The translations under genes were made by a program, and so were the position numbers. Of a stretch of DNA of 8,358 bases, positions 1 to 7,435 are shown one piece after another (the first letter of the stretch is position 1; each line of letters starts with the position of its first letter). The notes beneath the pieces were generated by a model that worked only from the letters and a program-made list of their open reading frames with translations, had not been told where the DNA came from and did no database searches. The stretch is from Bacteroidia bacterium. GTDB taxonomy: Bacteria > Bacteroidota > Bacteroidia > Bacteroidales > P3. The stretch spans positions 1 to 8,358 of the forward strand of contig BNXT01000046.1 of assembly GCA_025999775.1 (NCBI GenBank), given 5' to 3'.

Positions 1-12
1 AAGGGGGTTCAT
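1..12 (-). CDS. Possible start of a next minus-strand gene (partial)
   Basis: An ATG reads on the minus strand from position 12, three bases after the TAA stop of the heptose adenylyltransferase gene (18-16). Only four codons (M-N-P-L) lie inside the window. Such tight spacing is typical of a co-transcribed next gene, and that is the only support. No function can be inferred, and the ATG could be a chance occurrence. Confidence 0.3.
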
Positions 13-15
13 GAC

Positions 16-417
16 TTAGCAGCGTGATAAAATGTTTGTAGTAGAATAGCCTTGTACGAAATCCAAACAGAGGACTTGTCCGCCTTTCGCTGTAACTATG
101 TCATATCCGACGATGTTTTCAGGTTGGTAGTCGCCACCTTTTACCAATACATCCGGTTGCAGACGCTGTATCAGTTCGTAGGGTGTATCTTCATCAAAGA
201 GTATCACTTCGTCCACGCAACGCAGGGCGGCGAGCACTATTTTGCGGGACTCTTGATCCTGCACCGGACGACCTTTGCCTTTCAGTCGTTGAACTGACGC
301 ATCGCTATTCAGCCCAACTATCAACTTATCGCCCAATGAGCGCGCTTTTTGCAAGTACTCCACATGCCCTCGATGCAAGATATCAAAACAACCATTCGTA
401 AATACAACCTTCCCCAT
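16..417 (-). CDS. rfaE2: D-glycero-beta-D-manno-heptose 1-phosphate adenylyltransferase (RfaE2/HldE2 type)
   Basis: This 133-residue cytoplasmic nucleotidyltransferase would transfer AMP from ATP to heptose 1-phosphate, giving ADP-heptose for the LPS inner core. Visible motifs are [12 protein letters not shown] at residues 7-18, holding the HxGH nucleotide-binding signature (H15-H18), the basic RLKGKGRP stretch (44-51), KGGDY (93-97) and GYSTTNI (123-129), the family's STT motif. Together they match the C-terminal half of E. coli HldE, so the kinase half is not fused here. Many Bacteroidota homologues carry about 20-25 extra residues before the [10 protein letters not shown] strand. Here the frame stays open upstream but does not read like that extension, so ATG at 417 is the best start. 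It lies 35 bp after the T9SS repeat-protein gene with no promoter box seen between them, so co-transcription is likely. The family call is firm; heptose as substrate rests on homology. Confidence 0.9.
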   Translation of the reverse strand: MGKVVFTNGCFDILHRGHVEYLQKARSLGDKLIVGLNSDASVQRLKGKGRPVQDQESRKIVLAALRCVDEVILFDEDTPYELIQRLQPDVLVKGGDYQPENIVGYDIVTAKGGQVLCLDFVQGYSTTNILSRC

Positions 418-452
418 ACTAACTAAGGTTCCGGACTTATTTAGCGAAAAAG

Positions 453-2846
453 CTATAATTGTTTTATAATTTTCGCTCGACTGCCATCCACGTTCAAGAA
501 ATAGACACCGGCAGGCAATGGCGAGAAATCAATAGCCAACTGTCCATTAGTATCTGGTGTCCGTACAATACATTGTGCTGTTACATTATTACCCTTTATG
601 TCATAAATCAATACGACAGGATTTTGTTCGTCCGTTGTAACATAGACCAAACCCGCGGTTGGATTCGGATAGACTTGTAGCGTTTGTTCAGGAAGTGTTT
701 CTCCAACAGCTGAAATAGGAGGCTCAATAATCTCCGGCGCTGCACGGTCAACCACTATTGTATATTCTCTTTGATAGTTTGTATCTTCAGCGGTTACATG
801 TATCTTAAATGTAGATTCACCGACAGGCAGATTGATTTTTTGACCGGCTCCGGTTATTACTTGTTCAGAATGAGCCGCAGTTACTGTAAATGTGATATTT
901 ACTACAGAATTAGGAATGTCAACCCTATAAGACAATCTATCCTTATGAAAAGCCTCAACAAGTGATCCTTCGCTCACGGACAAACCACCCAAGCCTGCGT
1001 CCGTACTCTTTGCGCGATTAATTCGTATGATGTAATTGTGGACAGTAGTACCATCCTCGGCGGTTACAATAATCGTACAAGTATTACTGTCGCCCACCTT
1101 CAATGCTAATACACCACCACTAGTAATAGCAACACTCTGTGTAACAGATTTTCTGATGGCCATCACAGAGATGTTATTCTCTTCATTTCTCACGTTTATC
1201 GTATAGTTAAATATAGTCGGACTAAATGCGGGCGTTAGCGCACCTGTTGTCGCACTCGTCATAATTGCCATCAAGGTGGCATCACTATTTGCTGCACGAA
1301 CGACTACTATTTTATACGTCCGTTGTGTTATGCTATCTTCTGCAGTTACTACAATGTCGAACACATTGTTGCCTACGCTCAAAGGTTTCGTACCTAATCC
1401 TGTAATCATTTGTGTCGGGTAGGATTTTGTTGCCACAATCATAACAGACAGCGTAGTATTCGGTACCTGTACTGTATAATTTAAACTATCTTTATTAAAT
1501 TCCGGCGTCAACAATTCTCCAACAACATCCAGAAGGTTCAATGTAGACAATGTGGCATCATTATTAAAAGCACGAATCACCGTTACCATATAAACTAATG
1601 CATCACCGTCTTCGTCACTCACTACAATTGGAAATATATTTCTGCCTACTAATAAAGATTTCGGTCCATCTCCTATAATAGTATGATTATTACTGGCTTT
1701 AACTGCTGTCAGTGTGATATTTGTTGTGATGTTAGGTACTATTACCTCATAGTCCGTCTTCGTTGAATCAAATGCCGGTGTTAACATACCCGTGCTTACC
1801 GTAATATCTCTCAGTAGCAGAGGTATAGGCGCTGCACGGACAACATTGACCGTGTAAGTTCTTGTCGTTACTAAATCTTCTGCAGTTACAACAATACGGA
1901 ACTCATTATCGCCTGCGACCAAAGTATAAGCAAGAGCAGGAGCAACACCATTAATTGTAATCGTTTGCCCTACATCATTTTTTACTATCGTAAGTTCAAT
2001 GCTCGATTGGTTCTTGGGTACATTTACCATATAATGTAAACTATCCGTATGAAAATTCGGAGTCAAAAATCCTGCATTTACGGAAATATCGTACAAGGTT
2101 ACATCGTTGGGGGCTTCACGAATGACTTTCACCTGATAAGTTCGTGTCGTACCATTTTCTGCTGTTACAATAAGATCGTACGTATTTACACCTACTATCA
2201 AGTTTTTTATACCACCGCCACTTACTACTGCATTACGGTATGTTGTTATCGCTGCAATCGTAAGAACATGAACGTTGTTAGCAACAGTTACCGTATAGTT
2301 CAAACTATCTGAACGAAATGCAGGTGATAAATTGCCCACGCTTACAGTGATAGTATCTAACGTTGCTATTGTGCTCGGTGGCAAACGAATGATGGTTATC
2401 TGATAGGTTCTAGTGTCGCCATTTTCAGCGGTTACTGTTATACTAAGTATATTTGCGTTGCCCTCAGCTAAGTTGGGTACAAGTCCGCCAACATAACCAT
2501 TGTAGTCAATATCTTGCGTCGCAACGTTTTTAGTTGCCGTGAACAAAACGGTTGTTACACTGTTTTCTACTGTAACTGTATAGGAGAGTGTATCCGGATC
2601 AAACGCAGGAGATAATGCTCCTACACCTATTGTATCCTGAACTGTAAGATTCAACAGCGAAACATCGTCAGATAACGGATCACCTGCGTACACATCAACA
2701 CTCATCGGACTTACTAAACTCTCAAATTCGTTAGAACACTCCGAAATAAATAGAGATTCGGTATTGCCTACAATACTACTGTTCGCTGCAAACACACCCA
2801 GTGACAATAACGATACCATCACAAACACAAAAATACTTTTTTTCAT
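453..2846 (-). CDS. Secreted cadherin-like beta-sandwich repeat protein with T9SS type A sorting domain
   Basis: This 797-residue protein is a probable cell-surface or secreted structural protein. Residues 1-21 form a Sec signal peptide: Lys-Lys, a hydrophobic core, then a likely cleavage after FAA. A short linker follows, then seven repeats of about 90 residues (roughly 62-154, 157-243, 245-338, 339-426, 427-518, 519-612, 613-702). Each has the pattern LSPAFxxDxLxYTVxVxN, a central strand region, xLxVGxNxxxIxVTAED and RTYxIxVxRA, typical of the Cadherin-like beta-sandwich family (PF12733-type). A proline-rich linker leads to a T9SS type A domain (about 722-797) with [18 protein letters not shown] and [10 protein letters not shown], ending KIIKQL. 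T9SS cargo crosses the outer membrane and is often anchored to A-LPS. No catalytic module is visible, so an adhesive or stalk role is inference. ATG 2846 is supported by the signal peptide and by an upstream promoter. Confidence 0.88.
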   Translation of the reverse strand: MKKSIFVFVMVSLLSLGVFAANSSIVGNTESLFISECSNEFESLVSPMSVDVYAGDPLSDDVSLLNLTVQDTIGVGALSPAFDPDTLSYTVTVENSVTTVLFTATKNVATQDIDYNGYVGGLVPNLAEGNANILSITVTAENGDTRTYQITIIRLPPSTIATLDTITVSVGNLSPAFRSDSLNYTVTVANNVHVLTIAAITTYRNAVVSGGGIKNLIVGVNTYDLIVTAENGTTRTYQVKVIREAPNDVTLYDISVNAGFLTPNFHTDSLHYMVNVPKNQSSIELTIVKNDVGQTITINGVAPALAYTLVAGDNEFRIVVTAEDLVTTRTYTVNVVRAAPIPLLLRDITVSTGMLTPAFDSTKTDYEVIVPNITTNITLTAVKASNNHTIIGDGPKSLLVGRNIFPIVVSDEDGDALVYMVTVIRAFNNDATLSTLNLLDVVGELLTPEFNKDSLNYTVQVPNTTLSVMIVATKSYPTQMITGLGTKPLSVGNNVFDIVVTAEDSITQRTYKIVVVRAANSDATLMAIMTSATTGALTPAFSPTIFNYTINVRNEENNISVMAIRKSVTQSVAITSGGVLALKVGDSNTCTIIVTAEDGTTVHNYIIRINRAKSTDAGLGGLSVSEGSLVEAFHKDRLSYRVDIPNSVVNITFTVTAAHSEQVITGAGQKINLPVGESTFKIHVTAEDTNYQREYTIVVDRAAPEIIEPPISAVGETLPEQTLQVYPNPTAGLVYVTTDEQNPVVLIYDIKGNNVTAQCIVRTPDTNGQLAIDFSPLPAGVYFLNVDGSRAKIIKQL
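456..683 (-). other. T9SS type A sorting domain (C-terminal, within the repeat protein)
   Basis: This segment encodes residues 722-797 of the repeat protein. It shows the Por-secretion C-terminal pattern: VYPNPTAG near the start, a central VLIYDIKGN strand (746-754), [10 protein letters not shown] (777-786) and a basic end (RAKIIKQL). Domains of this family direct export by the type IX system and are normally removed by a PorU-like sortase. No other T9SS component lies in the window. Confidence 0.85.
741..2663 (-). repeat. Seven tandem cadherin-like repeat units (about 270 bp period)
   Basis: The central region of the 797-residue protein consists of seven diverged coding repeats. At the DNA level the best-kept block encodes VTAED or VTAEN and appears on the plus strand as variants of TCTTCTGCAGTTAC at about 784, 1054, 1336, 1609, 1876, 2155 and 2422. 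The spacing is 270, 282, 273, 267, 279 and 267 bp. The copies at 1336 and 1876 are identical over 14 bases. The copy at 1609 is the most diverged and encodes VSDED in repeat 4. The overall divergence points to an old duplication rather than recent expansion. Confidence 0.85.
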
Positions 2847-2886
2847 AATATTATTTTTACCTGTTATTTACGTTAATATAAGCACG

Positions 2887-2918
2887 CAAAGGTACAAAAA
2901 AATTTAAAAACCACCAAA
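2887..2918 (-). promoter_or_regulatory. Bacteroidota-type promoter for the T9SS repeat-protein gene
   Basis: On the minus strand, TACCTTTG (2894-2887) is an exact match to the -7 consensus TAnnTTTG. It is preceded by TTTG (2918-2915) at a 20-bp spacing, as expected for the phylum's primary sigma factor (-33 TTTG/TTG). Transcription would start near 2880, leaving a leader of about 34 nt before ATG 2846. This is the best-formed promoter in the window and implies that the repeat-protein gene, probably with the adenylyltransferase gene behind it, can be expressed independently of the kinase gene upstream. Confidence 0.72.
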
Positions 2919-2973
2919 TATTTTTTGCATTTTCTATATTAAACTTAGTTTTACGAGCTATTAGTGTTGATAA

Positions 2974-3954
2974 TCAGCGAGTTACAAATTCACGGAGAAT
3001 ACTATCCCATTGGCTATCGTTTAATTTGGCGCCCAAAACGCCAATAACCTCCGAGGCGATAGCTGTACCTAAATCGCCGGATTGTTTTAATGTCATGCCA
3101 CTTAATAGCCCATACAAAAACCCTGCGGCATAGCTATCTCCGGCGCCGTTGGTATCCACGCAAGGTACTACTTTCGCTTGAATGGGTTGTACCGTATCGC
3201 CATGCTGTATTAATGACCCTTTCGCTCCCAATTTGACAATCGCATAATCGCACAACGATGCTAATACCGTCAGAGATTCTTGCGGACTTTGACCTGTAAA
3301 CGCATGCGCCTCTTCTTCATTGGCAAACACGATATCAACATAATTTCTCAGCATTTCTTCCAAAAATGGACGATGGTCTTCAACCACGTTGTAGCTTGCC
3401 ATATCCAAAGAAATCTTCAAGCCTGCCTGTTTGGCATTCTGCATCACGGTCTTCACCAGTGCATAGTTTTGTACCAAATAGCCCTCTACATGTAAACATT
3501 CATAGCCTTGTAAGTCATTGATAGTCAGGTCTTTATCTTTTAGTTCCAAAGCAGCGCCCAAGTATGTAGCAAACGTACGTTCCGAGTCCGGACTGAGCAA
3601 TGTAATCGCCGTGCCGCTTTGCATATCGCTTTGCTGTGTTAAGAAAGGTTGTATGCCGGAGTCTTGAAGACTTTGAGTGTATTTTTCGCCGTATAGGTCG
3701 CACCCTATAGAGCCTATAAAGCCCGTCTTAGCCCCCAAATGTGCAACGCCATGGATTGTATTTGCAGCAGACCCACCTGCCACAAAACTTTTGTCGGATT
3801 GTTGCAAAACATCCAAAATCTGACAAGCACGTTGCTTATCTACTAATTGCATACTCCCTTTGGGTAAATTCAGATCTGCCAAGACACGGTCGCTATCAAT
3901 ACGAATGATAATGTCTGTCAGTGCATTACCTATACCTACAATGGATGGTTTCAT
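2974..3954 (-). CDS. PfkB-family carbohydrate/nucleoside kinase, adenosine kinase-like
   Basis: This cytoplasmic ATP-dependent kinase has 326 residues from ATG 3954. It has the ribokinase (PfkB) fold hallmarks: an N-terminal strand with IVGIGNALTDI (positions 5-15) holding the substrate-binding Asp, the glycine motif GGSAANT (60-66), NEEEAHAFTG (212-221), KLGAKGS (241-247), and the PfkB signature DTNGAGDSYAAGF (267-279), in which D273 is the expected catalytic base and GAG forms the anion hole. The GNALTD-type N-terminus and overall length resemble the adenosine kinase-like subgroup common in Bacteroidota. The true substrate (adenosine or another nucleoside or sugar) cannot be settled by reading. 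The frame also offers GTG at 3960, two codons earlier; ATG 3954 is preferred because M-K-P-S-I-V-G matches the usual family start. It diverges from the DUF5686 gene. Confidence 0.88.
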   Translation of the reverse strand: MKPSIVGIGNALTDIIIRIDSDRVLADLNLPKGSMQLVDKQRACQILDVLQQSDKSFVAGGSAANTIHGVAHLGAKTGFIGSIGCDLYGEKYTQSLQDSGIQPFLTQQSDMQSGTAITLLSPDSERTFATYLGAALELKDKDLTINDLQGYECLHVEGYLVQNYALVKTVMQNAKQAGLKISLDMASYNVVEDHRPFLEEMLRNYVDIVFANEEEAHAFTGQSPQESLTVLASLCDYAIVKLGAKGSLIQHGDTVQPIQAKVVPCVDTNGAGDSYAAGFLYGLLSGMTLKQSGDLGTAIASEVIGVLGAKLNDSQWDSILREFVTR

Positions 3955-3988
3955 ACTCACTAATTATTAAATTCACAATTTATTAGTG

Positions 3989-4021
3989 CAAATATACGTA
4001 AAATTATTTTACCTTTGCAAA
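3989..4021 (-). promoter_or_regulatory. Predicted promoter for the PfkB kinase gene
   Basis: On the minus strand, TATATTTG (3996-3989) matches the -7 consensus TAnnTTTG exactly. TTTG (4021-4018) stands 21 bp upstream as a -33 element. The start site would be near 3982, giving a leader of roughly 28 nt to ATG 3954. The -33 element directly abuts the -7 box of the divergent plus-strand promoter. Confidence 0.62.
4010..4017 (+). promoter_or_regulatory. Predicted -7 box for the DUF5686 gene
   Basis: TACCTTTG at 4010-4017 matches the Bacteroidota -7 consensus exactly and is followed by CAA, as in many phylum promoters. No clean TTG lies at the expected -33 spacing (about 3983-3990 reads TTAGTGCA), so the upstream element is weak. 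Transcription would begin near 4024, leaving a leader of about 60 nt before ATG 4083 that contains a short upstream ORF. Confidence 0.58.
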
Positions 4022-4053
4022 TTATTTTAAGAATTAAAAAGAAACCCGCTACA

Positions 4054-4086
4054 ATGAACAAAGTAGGAAACGATTTCAAAAGATGA
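4054..4086 (+). other. 10-codon upstream ORF overlapping the DUF5686 start (ATGA)
   Basis: ATG at 4054 opens a 10-residue reading frame (MNKVGNDFKR). Its TGA stop at 4084-4086 overlaps the ATG of the DUF5686 gene at 4083-4085 in an ATGA arrangement. It lies downstream of the predicted start site, so it would be on the mRNA. Such overlap can couple translation of a leader peptide to the main gene. The frame is short enough to have arisen by chance, and no ribosome-binding site supports it. Confidence 0.3.
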
Positions 4087-6584
4087 AACTACAGTCTATT
4101 AAATTGGGCTTCATTTTCTTATGTACCATCGGTTCTATGGTATATGGACAGGTAAGCGTATCGGGGTGCGTTACCGATGCCAAAACCAATGAACCTATCC
4201 CTTTTGTTGCTGTGCAATTTAAAGGGACTACGATAGGTACGACTACGGATTTCGATGGGCACTACAGTCTTACATCACCTCAATCATGGGATTCTTTGCG
4301 TGTCAGCGCTATGGGGTATATAGATCGTACTAAGGCTATACAGTCCGCCAATGCCGTTATCAATTTTCAGTTACAGTCGGCTTTGTTCAATTTGGATGAA
4401 GTTGTTGTTCATGCCGGAAAAAATCCTGCACACGCTATCATACATGAGGCTTCAAAAAGAAAATCCGATTACAATTTTGAAAAAGCAGTAGCTGTTGAAT
4501 ACGAGGCATATCAAATTACGGATATAGCGTTAACTAATATTGGAGAGGGCTTCCGTTCCCAACGTGCGATGCGTTCCTTTACGCGTATTTTCGATTCTTT
4601 AGCCAAAACTGCCGGCGAGGATGGACAGGTTGTTCTCCCCTTCTTTATTGCAGAAAATAATAGTGTCGTCTATCGTCGGACAGAACCGATAGTCAGAGAA
4701 AAAGAAGTCATCGTTGCTAATCGCAGTTCAGGCTATCTCATGGATAATCTCAACGCTTTAGCGCCTATGATGGGTGCAAATTATCAAAAATACAATTTTA
4801 ACAAGAACTATCTGAATTTGTTTGATCGTAATTTCATGTCCCCCATCGCCGATGGCTCGCTCCTATTTTACGAAGCCTACCTTTTAGATACGGTAGAGAT
4901 TGATGGATATAAGTGTTTTGAGTTAAAGGTCAAGCCTAAAAACGAGTATGAGATTTTGTTTACCGGTAAAATTTGGCTCACCGTGGAAGATTATGCCTTA
5001 ATACGTATTTCTGCGGAAATCAATCACAGTGCAAACCTGAATTTTGTGAAACGCTTTACGATACAGCAGGATTATGAAAGGTTACTTGAAGGCTATTCCG
5101 TACCACAACGCTCGCGCCTTTTGATAGAATTGGTCAACGTGCCGGGACTTTCTGTGGATTACATCGTTAAATTTAATTCCTATTTCACTAATTACTCGTT
5201 TGGTGAACCAAAGCCCATTAGCTTTTTTGATAAAGTCAGTATCGTTGCAACCGATGCCGATAGAAAGGATGAACAATACTGGTTAACACAGCGTTTACAA
5301 AAAAGTCAAGATCCTTTCTCCGTGAAACAAAAGTTTGATGCCATTGATACCATTCGTCAAAATCCCAGTATCCGATGGCGTAGAAACGCTATTAATCTAC
5401 TCATGAACGGCTATACGCCACTACGTAAAGCTTTGGATATGGGGCACTATGCTACATGGTTTGGATACAATGCCATCGAAGGACTACGAACACAAGCTAA
5501 CCTGCGTACTTCTTACGCTCTAAGCAATCACTGGCAAGGTAAAATGATGCTTGCTTACGGATGGTTGGATCATCGTTTGAAATACGAATTGAAAGCCAGT
5601 TGGTTTATCGATCGCAACCGCTGGATGAAATTGAGCGGCGGATACAAGGATGACTATGCGAAGCTCATTGTACAGAACGATTATTTCTCTGATAATTCGC
5701 TTCTTCAACCCTTTGCCGTAGTATCCACACAATTTTACGGCGGCGACCGTATTGCTACAGAGAAAAGCTGGTTCGCCCGTTATGATGCAGATTGGGGTTA
5801 TGCCAAAACCCATGCGTTAATGTTTGAACATCGCCAGATAAAACCTTTTTTTGATTTCGATTTTGTGGCGGCTAACCGTCCTGATACCCTACACAGTTAC
5901 CGAACAGCCGAATTGTCGTACAGTCTTCTATTTGCCCGCAAGCGAGACCAAATCATTGTTGGCAATGACCGTTATTTTATGCAAGAACGATTGGGAAATA
6001 TGTGGGAGTTTCGCTATGCGTATGGGATTCCGTTCAATGGGGACTATTTAAGTTATCACAAATTCCACCTTCGCTATGGACGTATTTTTCGTGTTGGGAT
6101 GTTCGGCTCTACGCGACTGACCATCACCGGCGCTGCCGTGTTAGGTGAAATACCAACTACGGAAGCAACTCGGTTTCAGGGAAATGATAGCTTCTTTGAA
6201 AGTTATTCCGGCTATAACAGTATGGGGTTTTTGGAATTTGTAGCTGATCGTTCCGTGGAATTTCAGGTTCGACACTACTTTGAAGGCTTGCTATTCAACA
6301 AGATTTTTTTGTTAAAACGATTGCGTTGGCGAGAGATTGTAGGCGCTAATGTAATATGGTCGGATCTGCATAATCAAAGTCAGTTAGTACATTCCGACAT
6401 CGCCTACAACGTGATGAATATCAATAAGCCCTATATGGAAGCGTATTACAGCGTGGATAACATCTTCAATTTTCTCCGCGTAACGGCAGTACATCGTCTA
6501 TCCTACTGGGATTCTCCTAACTGTCCTAATCTCTTTGGGTTAAAGGGGTTTTCATTAAAATTTTCGCTTAATTTTTCGTTGTAA
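4083..6584 (+). CDS. DUF5686 outer-membrane protein with N-terminal carboxypeptidase-regulatory-like domain
   Basis: This 833-residue protein is a predicted outer-membrane protein of the DUF5686 family, whose function is not established. Residues 1-22 form a signal peptide (hydrophobic core, cleavage probably at VYG-Q). Residues 24 to about 98 are a CarboxypepD_reg-like beta-sandwich: VSVSGCVTDAKTNEPIPFVAV, then GTTIGTTTDFDGHYSL and LRVSAMGYID. LDEVVVHAGKNPAHAII (104-120) follows, a linker seen in both DUF5686 and TonB-linked proteins. The remainder is long and rich in alternating aromatic and polar strands, and the chain ends LKFSLNFSL, as in beta-barrel proteins whose last strand is read by the BAM machinery. 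I see no TonB-dependent receptor plug, so it is not called a SusC-type receptor. The kinase gene diverges upstream; truA begins 18 bp after its stop, suggesting co-transcription. Confidence 0.82.
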   Translation: MKLQSIKLGFIFLCTIGSMVYGQVSVSGCVTDAKTNEPIPFVAVQFKGTTIGTTTDFDGHYSLTSPQSWDSLRVSAMGYIDRTKAIQSANAVINFQLQSALFNLDEVVVHAGKNPAHAIIHEASKRKSDYNFEKAVAVEYEAYQITDIALTNIGEGFRSQRAMRSFTRIFDSLAKTAGEDGQVVLPFFIAENNSVVYRRTEPIVREKEVIVANRSSGYLMDNLNALAPMMGANYQKYNFNKNYLNLFDRNFMSPIADGSLLFYEAYLLDTVEIDGYKCFELKVKPKNEYEILFTGKIWLTVEDYALIRISAEINHSANLNFVKRFTIQQDYERLLEGYSVPQRSRLLIELVNVPGLSVDYIVKFNSYFTNYSFGEPKPISFFDKVSIVATDADRKDEQYWLTQRLQKSQDPFSVKQKFDAIDTIRQNPSIRWRRNAINLLMNGYTPLRKALDMGHYATWFGYNAIEGLRTQANLRTSYALSNHWQGKMMLAYGWLDHRLKYELKASWFIDRNRWMKLSGGYKDDYAKLIVQNDYFSDNSLLQPFAVVSTQFYGGDRIATEKSWFARYDADWGYAKTHALMFEHRQIKPFFDFDFVAANRPDTLHSYRTAELSYSLLFARKRDQIIVGNDRYFMQERLGNMWEFRYAYGIPFNGDYLSYHKFHLRYGRIFRVGMFGSTRLTITGAAVLGEIPTTEATRFQGNDSFFESYSGYNSMGFLEFVADRSVEFQVRHYFEGLLFNKIFLLKRLRWREIVGANVIWSDLHNQSQLVHSDIAYNVMNINKPYMEAYYSVDNIFNFLRVTAVHRLSYWDSPNCPNLFGLKGFSLKFSLNFSL

Positions 6585-6602
6585 AAGTTCATATTTGCAG
6601 TC

Positions 6603-7403
6603 ATGAAGCGATATTTTATAGAATTAGCGTACAATGGTCAATCTTTTTTCGGATGGCAAACGCAGCCCTCGCTACCCAGTGTACAAGAGACCTTAGAACA
6701 GGCTTTTTCATTGATTTTACGTCGTACTATCCACATTGTTGGAGCGGGACGTACCGATACCGGTGTGCATGCAAAATTTTACGTCGCTCATTTTGATACC
6801 GAGCTATCATTGACTTCAGAACAATTATTGGAACTCTGTCGCAAACTCAATGCGTACCTGCGCCATAACATTGTGATTTATCAAATTTTTGAGGTTGACC
6901 TAACGATGCATGCGCGATTTTCCGCATTATCACGCACTTATCAGTATTTTATTCGCTTGCATAAAGATCCCTTTGAGACCGAATTTACGTACCTTGTACA
7001 TCATATACCCAATATTGAACGAATGAACGAAGCATGTCGGTTATTGCTACAATACACAGATTTTTCCTGTTTTTCCAAATCTCGTACACAAACCAAAACC
7101 AATTTATGCGTTATTAAAAGAGCTTTTTGGTTACAAGAGCATGATCGTTTAGTGTTTACCATTGAAGCCAATCGTTTTTTGCGTAATATGGTGCGTGCGA
7201 TTGTTGGTACGCTGTTAGAGGTTGGCTTTGCGAAGCTCTCCATGGATGATTTTCGACGTATCCTTGAGGCAAAAGATCGCTCACAAGCGGGTGAATCAGC
7301 GCCTGCAAAGGCTTTGTTTCTGACGGACATACAGTATCCGGAATTGAGGGTGGAGGGTGGAGTTTTTAACATTTCTATTAAACGATTCAAAAATTTTATG
7401 TAA
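6603..7403 (+). CDS. truA: tRNA pseudouridine(38-40) synthase TruA
   Basis: This 266-residue cytoplasmic enzyme isomerises uridines at positions 38-40 of the tRNA anticodon stem-loop. The N-terminus YFIELAYNGQSFFGWQTQP (4-22) is the classic family start. GAGRTDTGVHA (47-57) holds the catalytic aspartate D52, equivalent to E. coli D60. HARFSALSRTYQYFI (103-117) and RFLRNMVRAIVGTLLEVG (191-208) are further conserved blocks. The family normally ends soon after a segment like ALFLTDIQYPE (237-247); here about 18 more residues (RVEGGVFN to KNFM) follow, encoded by DNA that starts with a G-rich tract. It lies 18 bp downstream of the DUF5686 gene with only an imperfect promoter-like box between them, so it is probably co-transcribed. 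Its TAA stop forms part of the -7 box of the next gene. Confidence 0.95.
   Translation: MKRYFIELAYNGQSFFGWQTQPSLPSVQETLEQAFSLILRRTIHIVGAGRTDTGVHAKFYVAHFDTELSLTSEQLLELCRKLNAYLRHNIVIYQIFEVDLTMHARFSALSRTYQYFIRLHKDPFETEFTYLVHHIPNIERMNEACRLLLQYTDFSCFSKSRTQTKTNLCVIKRAFWLQEHDRLVFTIEANRFLRNMVRAIVGTLLEVGFAKLSMDDFRRILEAKDRSQAGESAPAKALFLTDIQYPELRVEGGVFNISIKRFKNFM
7346..7362 (+). repeat. G-rich short direct repeat at the 3' end of truA
   Basis: The sequence GAGGGTGGAGGGTGGAG contains two perfect copies of GAGGGTG at a 7-bp spacing, giving four G-runs of 2-3 bases. It begins where TruA family similarity appears to end and is followed by a T5 run. A two-tier G-quadruplex is possible on paper. Simple G/A/T-rich short repeats like this usually mark intergenic DNA rather than protein-coding DNA. 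Confidence 0.5.
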
Positions 7404-7408
7404 ATTTG
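7401..7408 (+). promoter_or_regulatory. Predicted -7 box for the PD-(D/E)XK gene, overlapping the truA stop
   Basis: TAAATTTG is an exact TAnnTTTG match, and its first three bases are the TAA stop codon of truA. A start site near 7415 would leave an A-rich leader of about 21 nt before ATG 7436. There is no clear TTG at the -33 position (about 7378-7382), so the promoter may be weak or rely on readthrough from truA. Confidence 0.5.
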
Positions 7409-7435
7409 CACCATAAAATATAAATAAAAACAATT

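Noticed and set aside
442..455. Small inverted repeat TAGC-GAAAAA-GCTA at the end of the T9SS repeat-protein gene as a terminator
   Set aside because: The stem is only 4 bp, overlaps the stop codon and has no following T-run on the minus strand.
741..2663. CRISPR or other non-coding array suggested by regular spacing of TCTTCTGCAGTTAC-like blocks
   Set aside because: The period is about 270 bp, the blocks are in frame inside one long gene and encode VTAED in a known protein repeat.
2941..2951. Palindrome AAACTTAGTTT after the kinase stop as a terminator
   Set aside because: A 5-bp A+T-rich stem with a one-base loop cannot form a stable hairpin, and there is no G+C-rich stem.
2974..3954. The PfkB kinase as the missing heptose-7-phosphate kinase (RfaE1) partner of RfaE2
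   Set aside because: The N-terminal GNALTD motif and general layout fit adenosine kinase-like proteins, not the RfaE1 start (VVGDVMLDRY-like). Proximity and shared fold family alone do not support it.
4083..4148. Lipoprotein signal at Cys14 of the DUF5686 protein
   Set aside because: The residues before the cysteine (IFL-C) do not fit a lipobox and the cysteine lies inside the hydrophobic core. An ordinary signal peptide with cleavage near residue 22 fits better.
6590..6597. Promoter-like box CATATTTG just before truA
   Set aside because: It misses the first base of TAnnTTTG, has no TTG at the -33 spacing, and would place the start site at or next to the ATG. Co-transcription with the DUF5686 gene is simpler.
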